DNA of 51,115 nt from Waterburya agarophytonicola KI4 (GTDB lineage: Bacteria; Cyanobacteriota; Cyanobacteriia; Cyanobacteriales; Xenococcaceae), in NCBI RefSeq assembly GCF_020640915.1, contig NZ_JADWDC010000011.1, positions 1-51,115 of the forward strand, read 5' to 3'. The notes under the pieces are model-generated. The model did no database searches. It was given only the letters and a program-made list of their open reading frames with translations, and was not told the origin of the DNA. The position numbers and the translations under genes are program-made. Positions 35,597-44,753 of the stretch are shown here, in pieces (the first letter of the stretch is position 1; each line of letters begins with the position of its first letter).

Positions 35597-36619
35597 ATGC
35601 TAAGTAGAGTCGCAGATTCAATTTATTGGTTAAACCGTTACATCGAACGTGGAGAAAATGTTGCCCGTTTTGTTGATGTCAATCTCAATTTGATGTTAGA
35701 TTTACCCGCAGGAATGCCCCAACAGTGGAAACCATTGGTGTCTGTAACGGGAGATCTAGAATTATTTAATTCTCGCTATAGTGAAGCCAACATTGAGAAC
35801 GTAATTCAATTCTTAATGTTTGATCGCCATAATCCCAATTCAATTATTTCTTGTTTGGGAATAGCCAGAGAAAATGCCCGTTCGATCCGCGAAGTAATTT
35901 CTTCAGAAATGTGGGAAGAAGTAAACTCCTTTTATTTAACCATTGAAGAAGCTTCGAGCATCAAATCCCTTAGTACTTTACCCAAATTATTTAGTCGAGT
36001 CAAAATGGCAAGTCATCGCTTTGCAGGAGTGATGGATGCAACCATGTCTCACAATGAAGGCTGGCATTTTGGACAACTAGGAAGATTATTAGAAAGGGCT
36101 GATAAAACCACTCGTATCTTAGATGTCAAGTATTTCTTGCTCTTACCTTCGGCTGAATGGGTTGGTACGCCCTTAGATCGGATTCAATGGATTGCGTTGC
36201 TCAAATCTGCTAGTGCTTATGAAATGTATCGTAAGTGCCAACATCATATTACCCCCAGTAGCGTAGCCGAATTTTTGATTTTAGATCGTTGTTTTCCTCG
36301 CTCGATCTATTTCTGTTTGTGGCAAGCACAACAGTGTCTCCACGAAATCACTCAAACTCCTGCTGGTACTTGGTGTAATGGTGCGGAAAGAGCCTTGGGT
36401 AGATTGTGTTCTCAATTGGGCTATCTAACTATTGAAGATATCATCCAGTCGGGATTGCATGAATTTTTAAATCAGATGCAAGATTCGATCAATCAGGTAG
36501 GAAATGAGATTTATACAACCTTTATCGATCTAGGTGATTCCCATAGTGCAATATCAGATTTGCCATCAAACAACGTACAACTACAGTCAAGCGGTTTTTC
36601 TCAAACCTCACTTAATTAG
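35597..36619 (+). CDS. Alpha-E domain protein
   Basis: The alpha-helical alpha-E (DUF403) domain fills the 340 residues: MLSRVADSIYWLNRYIERGENVARFVDVN at the start (diagnostic, shown here in part as SRVADSIYWLNRYIERGEN), REVISSEMWEEVNSFY, and GQLGRLLERADKTTRILD. It always accompanies circularly permuted ATP-grasp proteins. The last 28 residues (after IDLG, SHSAISDLP...) are encoded in the 86 bases that overlap the start of the transglutaminase gene and look unconserved. The enzymatic role is unknown. Confidence 0.87.
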   Translation: MLSRVADSIYWLNRYIERGENVARFVDVNLNLMLDLPAGMPQQWKPLVSVTGDLELFNSRYSEANIENVIQFLMFDRHNPNSIISCLGIARENARSIREVISSEMWEEVNSFYLTIEEASSIKSLSTLPKLFSRVKMASHRFAGVMDATMSHNEGWHFGQLGRLLERADKTTRILDVKYFLLLPSAEWVGTPLDRIQWIALLKSASAYEMYRKCQHHITPSSVAEFLILDRCFPRSIYFCLWQAQQCLHEITQTPAGTWCNGAERALGRLCSQLGYLTIEDIIQSGLHEFLNQMQDSINQVGNEIYTTFIDLGDSHSAISDLPSNNVQLQSSGFSQTSLN

Positions 36620-37400
36620 ATTGCGTCCCCGTTGCGATCGCTTTACTAAACTTCATAATTTTTCTCTTTCCGTCCAACCCCAAGCCCAAGGAAGATCGGA
36701 TTTTGTTGACCTTGATGGCAATAATTTAATTAAGCTGTGGTTTAGCCAGCCGACAGAACAGTTAGCTATTTCAATTATGTCGGAGGTAGAAACCACCTGT
36801 AGCAATCCTTTTGAATATCTTTTAGAGCCTTGGGCAACAGTTTTACCATTTGACTATCCCCAGTCTTTATTGAGACAACTAGAGCCATATTTACAACCCT
36901 ATGGCTTTGTGAGCGATCGCCTAGCCTTAGAATTGGCTCAAGATATTTTGATCGCCGTTGACAACAATACTCTAGATTTCTTGTTCGCTCTCAATCAACG
37001 TATCTATCAAGATTGCGAATATATCACCAGAGAAACAGGTTCGCCTTTTCCTCCTGGTGTCACCTGGCGCTACAAAAAAGGTTCTTGTCGGGATTATACG
37101 GTGTTATTTATGGAAGTCTGTCGTGCGGTAGGCATTGCTGCCCGATTTGTTAGTGGTTATCAAGAAGGCGATCGAGCTATGTCCGAGCGAGATCTACACG
37201 CTTGGGTAGAAGTTTACTTGCCTGGTGGGGGTTGGCGGGGTTACGATCCGACTTTGGGCTTAATAATTAGCGATCGTCATATACCTCTGGTTGCGAGTGC
37301 CATTCCCGAATATGCTGCTCCCATTTCTGGCGTTGTCGTTCCCGTGCAACAGGAGCGAAATGTAACTTCTACCATGAATGCTCAAATCTCAATCCATTAA
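36534..37400 (+). CDS. Transglutaminase-like cysteine protease family protein
   Basis: The N-terminal bacterial transglutaminase-associated region (VQYQICHQTTYNYSQAV, LIRLRPRCD) is followed by the papain-like core with the triad C185 (KKGSCRDY), H222 (DLHAWVEV) and D238 (GYDPTLG). The 288-residue length and conserved N-terminus require the GTG start at 36534, inside the alpha-E gene. The next in-frame Met is residue 82, too far in. The 86-base overlap implies translational coupling. It completes the ATP-grasp/alpha-E/transglutaminase trio and may cut or transfer the bond the ATP-grasp enzyme makes. Confidence 0.88.
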   Translation: MIPIVQYQICHQTTYNYSQAVFLKPHLIRLRPRCDRFTKLHNFSLSVQPQAQGRSDFVDLDGNNLIKLWFSQPTEQLAISIMSEVETTCSNPFEYLLEPWATVLPFDYPQSLLRQLEPYLQPYGFVSDRLALELAQDILIAVDNNTLDFLFALNQRIYQDCEYITRETGSPFPPGVTWRYKKGSCRDYTVLFMEVCRAVGIAARFVSGYQEGDRAMSERDLHAWVEVYLPGGGWRGYDPTLGLIISDRHIPLVASAIPEYAAPISGVVVPVQQERNVTSTMNAQISIH

Positions 37401-37448
37401 AGATAGGAAATCGATTTTATTCATTCACCTAACTACGCTAATTGTCGT

Positions 37449-38015
37449 TCAACTAATTTTCTGCTTGATAAAGCCAACCAGTTGATTAAATTGTTTTTTC
37501 ATATTTTCTGATTCTTGTTCTAATTTAGCAACTTTCAACTTTAAGTCCTCGATTTCGGCAGTTAAAGCAGATATATTCCCTGGAGGAGCATTAGTTGACG
37601 ATCCGACAGATCCAGCTTGAGTAGAGCTTTGAGGCTGCTTTTTCGCCTTCATCATGGCATCTCGAATCGCATCTACCAATTGTTCGCGATCAAAAGGCTT
37701 TTCCACAAAAGAAAAATATTCAAAAGGTTCGGTGAGTTTATCTGTCACCTCTTCTTTTCTACCAGACATCAACACCAAAGGAATTGAGCGAAATCTTGGT
37801 TGCTTTTGGATCTCCTGATAGACTTCCCAGCCACTCATTTTCGGCAGAAGAAAATCGAGCATAATCAAATTAGGTAACTCTGTTCTAATTAAATTGAATC
37901 CCTCCAAGCCATCTTTGGCTTCGATGACATCAAAGTTACCTTCGGGTAACATATCTTTGACTCGCATTCTGATGACTTTACTGTCGTCAATAACCAAAAT
38001 TTTGTGGGTTGACAC
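37449..38015 (-). CDS. Response regulator with C-terminal coiled coil
   Basis: Residues 1-125 are a receiver domain: acidic pair D10-D11, phosphoacceptor D54 in LIMLDFLLPKMSG, PLVLMSGRK, and VEKPFD with the conserved lysine. A Ser/Pro/Gly linker (about 130-150) leads to a coiled coil at about 152-183 (EIEDLKLKVAKLEQESENMKK, LVGFIKQKIS). There is no DNA-binding domain, so it acts through protein contact or dimerisation, as in the PatA/PilH-like regulators of cyanobacteria. No kinase is adjacent. Confidence 0.88.
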   Translation of the reverse strand: MSTHKILVIDDSKVIRMRVKDMLPEGNFDVIEAKDGLEGFNLIRTELPNLIMLDFLLPKMSGWEVYQEIQKQPRFRSIPLVLMSGRKEEVTDKLTEPFEYFSFVEKPFDREQLVDAIRDAMMKAKKQPQSSTQAGSVGSSTNAPPGNISALTAEIEDLKLKVAKLEQESENMKKQFNQLVGFIKQKIS

Positions 38016-38239
38016 GATTTACTCCTAAGCGACTAACTCCCCATGCCCAAAACTTACTAGACTGATGTTGAGCGCGATAGAGGGCGAGGTTTTCTCGTCA
38101 TCTCTAATCGCGATGTTGGCAGTTAGTTTTGTTTACAAGCTTAGAGTTCCCTTTTAAATTACCAAAATAACAGGAAAAACTATCTAAATAATAATTATTT
38201 TTGTATTCTTAAGTAAGTAATGTTGCTGATATTCAAGGC

Positions 38240-39160
38240 ATGATGGAGAAATTGAACCAATCTCACTCGACAAAAAATAGTTGGCGCGATGAAGTAATCT
38301 CTTTACCATCTTGGCTGAAAAGACCGATTGGCAAAGCTAGCGAGCTATCTACCGTACAGAAAATTATCAAACAGCGCAATATTCATACCATCTGCGAAGA
38401 AGGAAGATGTCCCAACCGAGGTGAATGTTACGCCAATCAAACTGCAACTTTTTTATTAATGGGACAGACTTGTACCCGCGCCTGTGCCTTTTGCCAAGTA
38501 GAAAAGGGTCATCAGCCAATGAATTTGGATCCCGATGAACCTCAGAAAGTTGCTGATGCGGTTAGTTTGCTAGGTTTACGCTACGTGGTGTTAACCTCTG
38601 TCGCCAGAGATGATCTTCAAGATGGTGGTGCAGAATGGTTTGTTAAAGTAATGAATGCTATTCGACTGGTAAATCCTCAAACTCAAATTGAAGTACTTAC
38701 TCCTGATTTTTGGAGTGGCAAAGATGCTGTAAATAGCCAAAAAGATAGAGTGGCTACTGTAGTAGCAGCTAATCCTGCTTGTTATAACCACAATTTAGAA
38801 ACTGTCGAACGTTTGCAAGCACCCGTGAGGAGAGGGGCAAAATACGACCGCTCGTTAAATGTCTTGCGTTTGGTTAAAGAATTCGATCCTGCTATCCCCA
38901 CCAAGTCTGGTTTGATGTTGGGTTTGGGAGAAACTGAAGCGGAGATAGTTCGAGCGATGGAAGATCTTAGAGCAATAAATTGCGATCGCCTTACTCTCGG
39001 TCAATATATGCGTCCTTCTTTAGCTCATTTACCCGTCCAAAAATATTGGACTCCTGAAGAGTTTACCCATCTCGGCAACATCGCTCGCGAAGTAGGTTTT
39101 TCTCACGTTAGATCTGCTCCTTTGGTACGAAGCTCGTATCATGCAGGAGAAGGAAGTTAA
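38240..39160 (+). CDS. lipA: Lipoyl synthase
   Basis: This radical-SAM enzyme inserts two sulfurs into the octanoyl chain on lipoyl domains, for use by pyruvate dehydrogenase and glycine cleavage. It has the auxiliary-cluster cysteines C52, C57 and C63 ([12 protein letters not shown]) and the radical-SAM triplet C78, C82 and C85 (CTRACAFC). The C-terminal RSSYHAGE supplies the serine ligand to the auxiliary cluster. The protein has 306 residues, full length. The start could be 38240 or 38243. Many cyanobacteria have two lipA copies. It is convergent with the M56 peptidase gene (12 bases between stops). Confidence 0.96.
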   Translation: MMEKLNQSHSTKNSWRDEVISLPSWLKRPIGKASELSTVQKIIKQRNIHTICEEGRCPNRGECYANQTATFLLMGQTCTRACAFCQVEKGHQPMNLDPDEPQKVADAVSLLGLRYVVLTSVARDDLQDGGAEWFVKVMNAIRLVNPQTQIEVLTPDFWSGKDAVNSQKDRVATVVAANPACYNHNLETVERLQAPVRRGAKYDRSLNVLRLVKEFDPAIPTKSGLMLGLGETEAEIVRAMEDLRAINCDRLTLGQYMRPSLAHLPVQKYWTPEEFTHLGNIAREVGFSHVRSAPLVRSSYHAGEGS

Positions 39161-39172
39161 GTTCCTCTATCC

Positions 39173-40015
39173 TCAATAATGCAGAGGGATAGTGAGCAGG
39201 GGAATAACTAACAAACATACCCAACTCCAATTGCGCCACTGATTGGTTGCAGGGGGTTTTTGTTTGCCCAACAAAGAATCAATTCTTTCGTTTAGGCGAT
39301 CGCCAAGGGCATAATCGTTAAAATTGGCACACCATCCAGGAGAATATTTTAAGGGAGCTTGGGCTACTGTTAATAAAGACTCGGCTAAGAGTAAAAAGTC
39401 TACTTCTTCTGCTGCTTTGCTATCTGCTCTCAGTTCTCGTAATAATAACAGTTCTTGCCACAAAGCTTCTGTATTGGGCAACCAAAAAGTAAAAGAGCGC
39501 ATCCAGCCCAGCCAGAAAAACCAGAAGGTATCGCGGTAATATAGATGGGCTTGCTCGTGAGCTAAAACTGCCGTTAGATGTTCTTGATCAAGGCTGTTGA
39601 ACAGACCACTAGTAATAACTAATTCGGGCTGCCAAAATCCGATTTGCGCGCTGTAGGGTAAGTCTAAATCGATGATTCTGGCGAAAGTTCCCTCAATCGA
39701 TCGCCTGGGGTAAATTGCCAAATTTCTTGTAGAATGACGACTTTGATCAACCAGTTTGACCAAGCAAGTAACGGCAAATAAAATTAAGATAGCTGCTACA
39801 CTACATCCCCACGAACCTGCTTTGATACCTAACATTGCTCCATGACAACCCATATAAAGTATGGCGATCGCCGTGCTGAGAATTAATAAAGCAGGAAATA
39901 ATAACAAAAACAAACTTGTATACCATCGCTCAGACCAAGTTCCCTTCGATTTCATTGATTGGGTACGAATCATCCAAGCAGTTAAAATCACGCTAAAAAT
40001 AGCCCAGAGGTGCAT
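39173..40015 (-). CDS. BlaR1-like M56 membrane metallopeptidase without a sensor domain
   Basis: Four hydrophobic segments are visible: about 1-16, 34-55, 68-88 and 262-278. The zinc motif H153-E-Q-A-H157 (LAHEQAHLYYRD) has a distal glutamate in ELRADSKAAE. The 280-residue protein lacks the extracellular penicillin-binding sensor of staphylococcal BlaR1/MecR1, so the inducing signal must be different. It is translated from TAATG: its ATG overlaps the stop of the BlaI gene by one base, so the two are a coupled repressor-peptidase pair. It likely cleaves or triggers loss of BlaI, as in the family model. Confidence 0.87.
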   Translation of the reverse strand: MHLWAIFSVILTAWMIRTQSMKSKGTWSERWYTSLFLLLFPALLILSTAIAILYMGCHGAMLGIKAGSWGCSVAAILILFAVTCLVKLVDQSRHSTRNLAIYPRRSIEGTFARIIDLDLPYSAQIGFWQPELVITSGLFNSLDQEHLTAVLAHEQAHLYYRDTFWFFWLGWMRSFTFWLPNTEALWQELLLLRELRADSKAAEEVDFLLLAESLLTVAQAPLKYSPGWCANFNDYALGDRLNERIDSLLGKQKPPATNQWRNWSWVCLLVIPLLTIPLHY

Positions 40016-40437
40016 TATCTTTCCTCCTCTCTCTGACGACGTATTGCATTGAGACGAGCAGCGATCGCATCAATTTGTTCTATACTAGCAGCATCCAAGC
40101 TGTCGGCAAAAGAAGCAACTACATCAGGGTTGCTCACTGCCAAAAAACCATTGAGTTTTTCATATGATTGCCAAGCTTGGGCTTGTTCTTGAGAAACTAT
40201 TGCTTGCCACGAAAAAGCGCGACCTTTTTTGCTACATTTGAGCCAGCCTTTTTCTGTCAGGCGTCTCAAAACTGTAGTGACAGAAGTATAGGCTAGTTCT
40301 CTATTGGGGTCTTGCAAAATGCGATCGTGAACGTTTTTAACCGTTACGACTTTTCCTTGCCAAACTATTTCTAGAACTTCTTTTTCTAGAGGACCAAGAG
40401 ACATTTTTTTGGGTTTATGCTGCGGTAAAAAGGCCAT
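40015..40437 (-). CDS. BlaI/MecI/CopY-family transcriptional repressor
   Basis: The 140-residue protein has an N-terminal winged helix (about 10-80: LGPLEKEVLEIVWQGKVVTV, AYTSVTTVLRRLTEKGWL) and a C-terminal dimerisation helix. The recognition helix TSVTTVLRRL matches BlaI. Its stop overlaps the start of the M56 peptidase gene. In cyanobacteria such regulators control envelope and respiratory genes rather than lactamases. The 7-bp palindrome at 40539-40556, 100 bases upstream, is a candidate operator shared with the divergent secreted-protein gene at 40660. Confidence 0.9.
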   Translation of the reverse strand: MAFLPQHKPKKMSLGPLEKEVLEIVWQGKVVTVKNVHDRILQDPNRELAYTSVTTVLRRLTEKGWLKCSKKGRAFSWQAIVSQEQAQAWQSYEKLNGFLAVSNPDVVASFADSLDAASIEQIDAIAARLNAIRRQREEER

Positions 40438-40538
40438 TAATTTAGATTGGGTACTATCGCTCTGTTTTATTTTATCCGTTAGAGATCGATAAATTTATAT
40501 TTCTCAATAACAACTAAACATTGTCTAACTCTTTACTC

Positions 40539-40556
40539 TTTAAGTTTAGACTTAAA
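40539..40556. promoter_or_regulatory. Palindrome, candidate BlaI operator
   Basis: TTTAAGT-TTAG-ACTTAAA is a perfect 7-bp inverted repeat with a 4-base spacer, in the 222-base gap between blaI and the divergent secreted-protein gene. Its length and symmetry suit a dimeric winged-helix repressor, but it does not match the classical TACA/TGTA lactamase operator. The assignment is therefore inference. Confidence 0.35.
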
Positions 40557-40659
40557 AGGATACAAATTAAAGGCTTAATACTTTTTAAAGGTTATATTTT
40601 AGATAAGTATGCAGTCAATTATAAATTTAATTTATTCCCCTAAATATATTTCACAATAG

Positions 40660-41523
40660 ATGCGGAGTTTTACCATGATTAGTTGGTGTAAACCAGTAAT
40701 TTTATTAATAGCTATTATTTATTTTGATGGAGACAATAGTCTGTCTTCTTTGGCAGAGGAAACGAGACAAACCAATATTGATTCAAATTATAACAGTCAA
40801 CAACAAAACTACGAAAGCCAGCAAAATTGGTTGGCTCAAAATAATATTGGCTGTCAACAACAAAATGTGACATATCGAGAAGTTTATCGCTTTGAAACGG
40901 AAGATTACTATATTAGTATTTGCGAGTTAGAAAATAATTTTTATTATCATCGACAATCAAAGCTAGATCTTGAGAATAGTTTATCAATTCCCGCAGAAGC
41001 GGTGTTCGACGGTAAGGTTTTTAAAGCAACTAAAGGCAAAACAACTTATTTTGTCGGTCGAAATGGCGATCGCTATTATTCCTCAGTAATGCTCAATAAC
41101 AATGAAATTGTTTTTGAACCAGAATTAGTCACCGAACCCTTAGCTTTTTCCCAAGAAATTGTCGATCGCGGAGTTGAATTTTCTTTTAATCAGATAAAAT
41201 CAATTGATGTCCAAAATACCGATTTAGCTAGTACGCAATTTAATACGACCCAGAATTATAAAAATAGTGATAATTCTTTAATTTGTACCGACGATCGAAC
41301 CGCTTTCAATCCTAATTTTGACAATTGGCGCAGTCTGCTAGGCAAATCAACCGATGTAGCTCATAACTATGCCACTGATAACGGTCACAATTTTCTTTAT
41401 GAAGAAGGCTCTAAAGATCGAGCTTTAATTAAAACTAAAGAGGGGACGATCGTCAATCTCAATATCTCCACTCATAACGAAATAATCGAGCAAGTGTGCG
41501 TTCGATCCACAGAAGATATTTAA
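40660..41523 (+). CDS. Secreted protein of unknown function
   Basis: The first 30-35 residues form a signal peptide (MISWCKPVILLIAIIYFDGD from Met6; Met1 at 40660 adds five residues). The mature 250 residues are rich in Asn, Gln and Asp. They include EVYRFETEDYYISICELENN and CTDDRTAFNPNFDNWRSLLG, with four cysteines that could form two disulfides. I recognise no family. It diverges from blaI across a gap with a palindrome, so it may belong to the BlaI regulon. Confidence 0.7.
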   Translation: MRSFTMISWCKPVILLIAIIYFDGDNSLSSLAEETRQTNIDSNYNSQQQNYESQQNWLAQNNIGCQQQNVTYREVYRFETEDYYISICELENNFYYHRQSKLDLENSLSIPAEAVFDGKVFKATKGKTTYFVGRNGDRYYSSVMLNNNEIVFEPELVTEPLAFSQEIVDRGVEFSFNQIKSIDVQNTDLASTQFNTTQNYKNSDNSLICTDDRTAFNPNFDNWRSLLGKSTDVAHNYATDNGHNFLYEEGSKDRALIKTKEGTIVNLNISTHNEIIEQVCVRSTEDI

Positions 41524-41541
41524 CCTCGATCGACGATCGGT

Positions 41542-42057
41542 TTAGGCTTTTTTTTCTAATGCCGAAGGTAATTCTCTTGGAGCAAGCTGTAGATTAATTT
41601 CTTGGGCTTCGCCCCAATGCGATCGCTTTTTTAGTAGGGCAATATCTTGCAAAATTTGTTGCTGTTGCTGCTGAATAGATTCCAAACGATTGACGATCTC
41701 TTGTAACTGTTGAGGATTATTGGTGATTTCGTAGTTAGTAATACTAGTTTTTGCCTGATCTTGTTTAGATTTGACCTCCCAACCAAAGAGGAATTTGAGG
41801 AGTAAAAAAGGCGATCGCAATATCCACAACCACATCCGATCTATAGTGGATGCAATACTGCGATAGATTGTTAAAAACAAGCGAATTACCAAAATTATGC
41901 CGACTGTTAGGGAGATCGAGCCAATCAAAGGATGATTTGCCAGCCAATGAAGTAAAGGATGAGCGATCAACCAAGAATCTACACGAGAATAAACAGAACT
42001 ACCAAGCCGATCCAAAAGATGATTGTCCCAAGAATTAATTTTATTGATAAGCTGCAT
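41542..42057 (-). CDS. Membrane protein with C-terminal coiled coil
   Basis: The 171 residues have a basic N-terminus, a strong membrane helix at about 46-66 (GSISLTVGIILVIRLFLTIY), a second amphipathic or membrane stretch at about 75-92 (MWLWILRSPFLLLKFLF), and a coiled coil at about 118-147 (QLQEIVNRLESIQQQQQQIL). No family is recognised. It converges on the secreted-protein gene, leaving 18 bases between them. Confidence 0.7.
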   Translation of the reverse strand: MQLINKINSWDNHLLDRLGSSVYSRVDSWLIAHPLLHWLANHPLIGSISLTVGIILVIRLFLTIYRSIASTIDRMWLWILRSPFLLLKFLFGWEVKSKQDQAKTSITNYEITNNPQQLQEIVNRLESIQQQQQQILQDIALLKKRSHWGEAQEINLQLAPRELPSALEKKA

Positions 42058-42318
42058 TGATTGTAAAACCTGTAGTAAATTCTGTTTATCTAATTGCCCT
42101 TAACCTCAGCTTTTTCTTCTCTTCATGAGAATTAGTACGACTTGTTAAGATTTTAAAATTTTGGGGAATTATAAAAGAGAGGGTTGATTTTAATTGGATT
42201 AAATATTAAATACCCAGAAAAATTTTTAAATTAATTAATCCCTTATTCAATTTTATATTTATATGTTGAATACCAGTCTATCGATAAGCTGCAATTATTT
42301 TATAAGAGGAAGTTTGTA

Positions 42319-43524
42319 ATGACGACTGCCAAAAATGGAATTAGTCATACTCGGACTCATGTTCAACAGTTTACACCTACTAAGCAAATAGAGCTTTTTG
42401 AATCCCTCAAAGAATCTCGATTTAGCGGACAGTTGGTTGTTTCCGATGCTCAAGATCGCACCTGGATACTATATCTATATTTGGGTCGTATAGTTTATGC
42501 TAGCGGAGGAGTACATCCCGTCAGAAGATGGCGACGGCATGTTGTTGCATATTGTCCAGAACGACTATCTCATGTTGAAGAAATTCAGTTGATTTTAGCT
42601 AATATCGCCCAAGAAGATTCGAGAATTTCCTGGGAATATCAACTATTATCTGTTTGGATCGATCGAGGTGAAATAACTAGAGATCAAGCCACTAAAGTTA
42701 TCAGGGCTACTGTAATCGAGGTACTATTTGATATCACTCAAGCAGTAGAAGTTACATTTGAATCGATTAAAGACAACTTGTTATCCACAAGATTAATTTT
42801 AATTGATGCCGAACAAGTAATTAAAGAAGCCAACAAACTATATGCTGCTTGGCAAGAAGCCAAGGTTGCCGATCGCTCTCCCGATATGGCTCCTTTAATT
42901 CGTCAACCAGACGCTTTACGCAAAAAAACTTCGACTCAAGTATTTCAAAATCTCAGCCAATTGTTAGACGGAAAGCAAACTTTGCGAGATTTGAGCGTCC
43001 GCATGAAGCGAGATGTCGTGACTGTCACTCGCTCTTTACTGCCCTATATTCAGTTGGGTTTTGTACAGTTAACCGAAGTAGGAGATATTGCTCCTCCAGT
43101 CTCTACTCCCGTAGCGCAAAAGCTATTCAAAATCAAAACTCCCCGTCGCATTACTATTGCCTGTATTGATGATAGCCCCATTATTTGTCAGACAATGGAA
43201 AGCATTATCAAAGAAGCAGGGTATAACTTTGTGGGGGAAATGGATGGCTTAAGAGCGATCGCTGTTTTGCTGAGTCGCAAACCAGATTTAATTTTTTTAG
43301 ATTTGGTAATGCCCAATACCAATGGTTATGAAATTTGTTCTCAGCTACGCAAACTCTCTTTCTTCAAAACTACACCAATTGTAATTTTGACTGGAAATGA
43401 TGGCATTGTTGACCGCGTCAGGGCAAAAATGATCGGTTCGACCGATTTTCTGGGTAAACCAGCCCAACAAGAACAAGTTTTAGAAACCATCGATAAATAT
43501 GTGATTCAAAAGTTAAACAAATGA
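42319..43524 (+). CDS. pixG: PixG/PatA-type response regulator
   Basis: This is the first gene of the phototaxis chemosensory operon. Residues about 20-250 form the PATAN-type (DUF4388-like) domain (FSGQLVVSDAQDRTWILYLY, LGRIVYASGGVHPVRRWRRH). Residues about 277-398 are a receiver domain with phosphoacceptor D328 (LIFLDLVMPNTNGYEI), TPIVILTGND, and FLGKPA. In Synechocystis PixG (TaxP1) is thought to receive phosphate from PixL and act on type IV pili. The ATG has a strong AGAGGAAG ribosome-binding site. A 261-base AT-rich leader precedes it. Confidence 0.88.
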   Translation: MTTAKNGISHTRTHVQQFTPTKQIELFESLKESRFSGQLVVSDAQDRTWILYLYLGRIVYASGGVHPVRRWRRHVVAYCPERLSHVEEIQLILANIAQEDSRISWEYQLLSVWIDRGEITRDQATKVIRATVIEVLFDITQAVEVTFESIKDNLLSTRLILIDAEQVIKEANKLYAAWQEAKVADRSPDMAPLIRQPDALRKKTSTQVFQNLSQLLDGKQTLRDLSVRMKRDVVTVTRSLLPYIQLGFVQLTEVGDIAPPVSTPVAQKLFKIKTPRRITIACIDDSPIICQTMESIIKEAGYNFVGEMDGLRAIAVLLSRKPDLIFLDLVMPNTNGYEICSQLRKLSFFKTTPIVILTGNDGIVDRVRAKMIGSTDFLGKPAQQEQVLETIDKYVIQKLNK

Positions 43525-43666
43525 ATTTGAATTTTGATGTTAGTTTATCTATTTATCAGGGAAGTATAGAGATTGCTTGGGTATATCTTGCTAAAATCCA
43601 ATTTTCTAGTATCAAAAAATAAGACAAAAATAACAAAAATAATTATAAATTGGGGAGACAATTATT

Positions 43667-44032
43667 ATGGGATACACTCTAATTGTTGATGATTCGGCAA
43701 CCGAACGATCTATTATTACAGGTTGTTTAGAAGGAGTTGGAATCAAGGTATCTGTTGCTTTGAGTGGTGAAGAAGCTCTAGAAAAAATAGAGCAGAGTTA
43801 TCCCGATCTAATTGTTTTAGATGTGGTTTTACCAGGACGGAGTGGATTTGAAATTTGTCGCGAACTAAAAGGTTCAGACAACACTAATAAAATTCCGATT
43901 ATTCTTTGTTCTACTAAAGGTACTGAGATGGATAAATTCTGGGGAATGAAACAGGGAGCAAATGCTTATATTCCTAAACCAATTGATCAAGAAGAACTAG
44001 TTAAAAAAGTCAAAGAATTGATTGCTGCATAG
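43667..44032 (+). CDS. pixH: PixH/PilH-type CheY-like response regulator
   Basis: A stand-alone receiver of 121 residues. It has the acidic pair D8-D9, phosphoacceptor D52 (LIVLDVVLPGRSGFEI), IPIILCSTKGTEMD and the conserved lysine in IPKPID. The third position in the operon after PixG, and the PilH-like TKGTEMDKFWGMKQGA, agree with Synechocystis PixH (TaxY1). It probably competes with PixG for PixL phosphate. GGGGAGA lies just upstream of the ATG. Confidence 0.9.
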   Translation: MGYTLIVDDSATERSIITGCLEGVGIKVSVALSGEEALEKIEQSYPDLIVLDVVLPGRSGFEICRELKGSDNTNKIPIILCSTKGTEMDKFWGMKQGANAYIPKPIDQEELVKKVKELIAA

Positions 44033-44097
44033 TAATGCTTTTGATTTAATTAAGGACAATTTATTCATCTAATTTTTGCTAAAGGTAATTAATAATT

Positions 44098-44658
44098 GTG
44101 TCGGATATATTTTCCCAGTCACACCAATCAAATTCTCAAACACAGCTTGTAAACAAAACGGAACAAAAGCAATTTTTAAGATTTAATTTGTATGATCACA
44201 CTAAATTAATGTTGCCTATCAAACAGATTACAGAAGTTTTAAAAATTCAGTTTAGTCAAATTGTTCCTATCCCTCAAATGCCATCTTGGGTAATGGGGGT
44301 TTATAACTGGCGAGGAGATATTCTTTGGATGGTCGATCTGGGACATTTAATCGGTCTAAATCCTTGGTATCAACAAAATACCAATCGCTCCAATCATACT
44401 GCCATTGTCTTATCTCCTAATAAGGAAAAACACAATACTAATGCAGAAGGAAATATTAACCTGGGGTTAGTTATTTCTAAGGTTGAAGATCTTGAAATGT
44501 GTAATGTTGGTGAGATTCAAATTCCTCCCCGCTCTACTATCAATTCGCAACTTGCACCTTTTCTAGAAGGATATTGGCTTCAGCCACAAGGAGACATGAT
44601 TATGGTGCTAAACGGACAAGGAATAGTTGCTGCTATGCCCAATAATTTTGTTAATTAA
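44098..44658 (+). CDS. pixI: PixI CheW-like coupling protein
   Basis: The CheW domain occupies about residues 25-180 of 186: FLRFNLYDHTKLMLPIKQI, IPQMPSWVMGVYNWRGDILW with the conserved NWRG, and the C-terminal LNGQGIVAAMP. It links the receptors PixJ1/PixJ2 to the kinase PixL. Translation starts at GTG 44098 after AAAGG. It is in the standard pix gene order. Confidence 0.88.
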   Translation: MSDIFSQSHQSNSQTQLVNKTEQKQFLRFNLYDHTKLMLPIKQITEVLKIQFSQIVPIPQMPSWVMGVYNWRGDILWMVDLGHLIGLNPWYQQNTNRSNHTAIVLSPNKEKHNTNAEGNINLGLVISKVEDLEMCNVGEIQIPPRSTINSQLAPFLEGYWLQPQGDMIMVLNGQGIVAAMPNNFVN

Positions 44659-44753
44659 ATTTTTGTTCATCAAATTAGTCTATCTCAATAATAATTTTAA
44701 TAATTTTATTTTTCTTTTGTAAATAGGTTCACCTTTCTCAAGCTCTAGTTTCT

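Noticed and set aside
38074-38115. Weak hairpin upstream of the response regulator at 37449-38015
   Set aside because: The stem (GCGATAGAG with CTCTAATCGC) has a bulge and does not match a known riboswitch or terminator. It is too weak to report as a feature.
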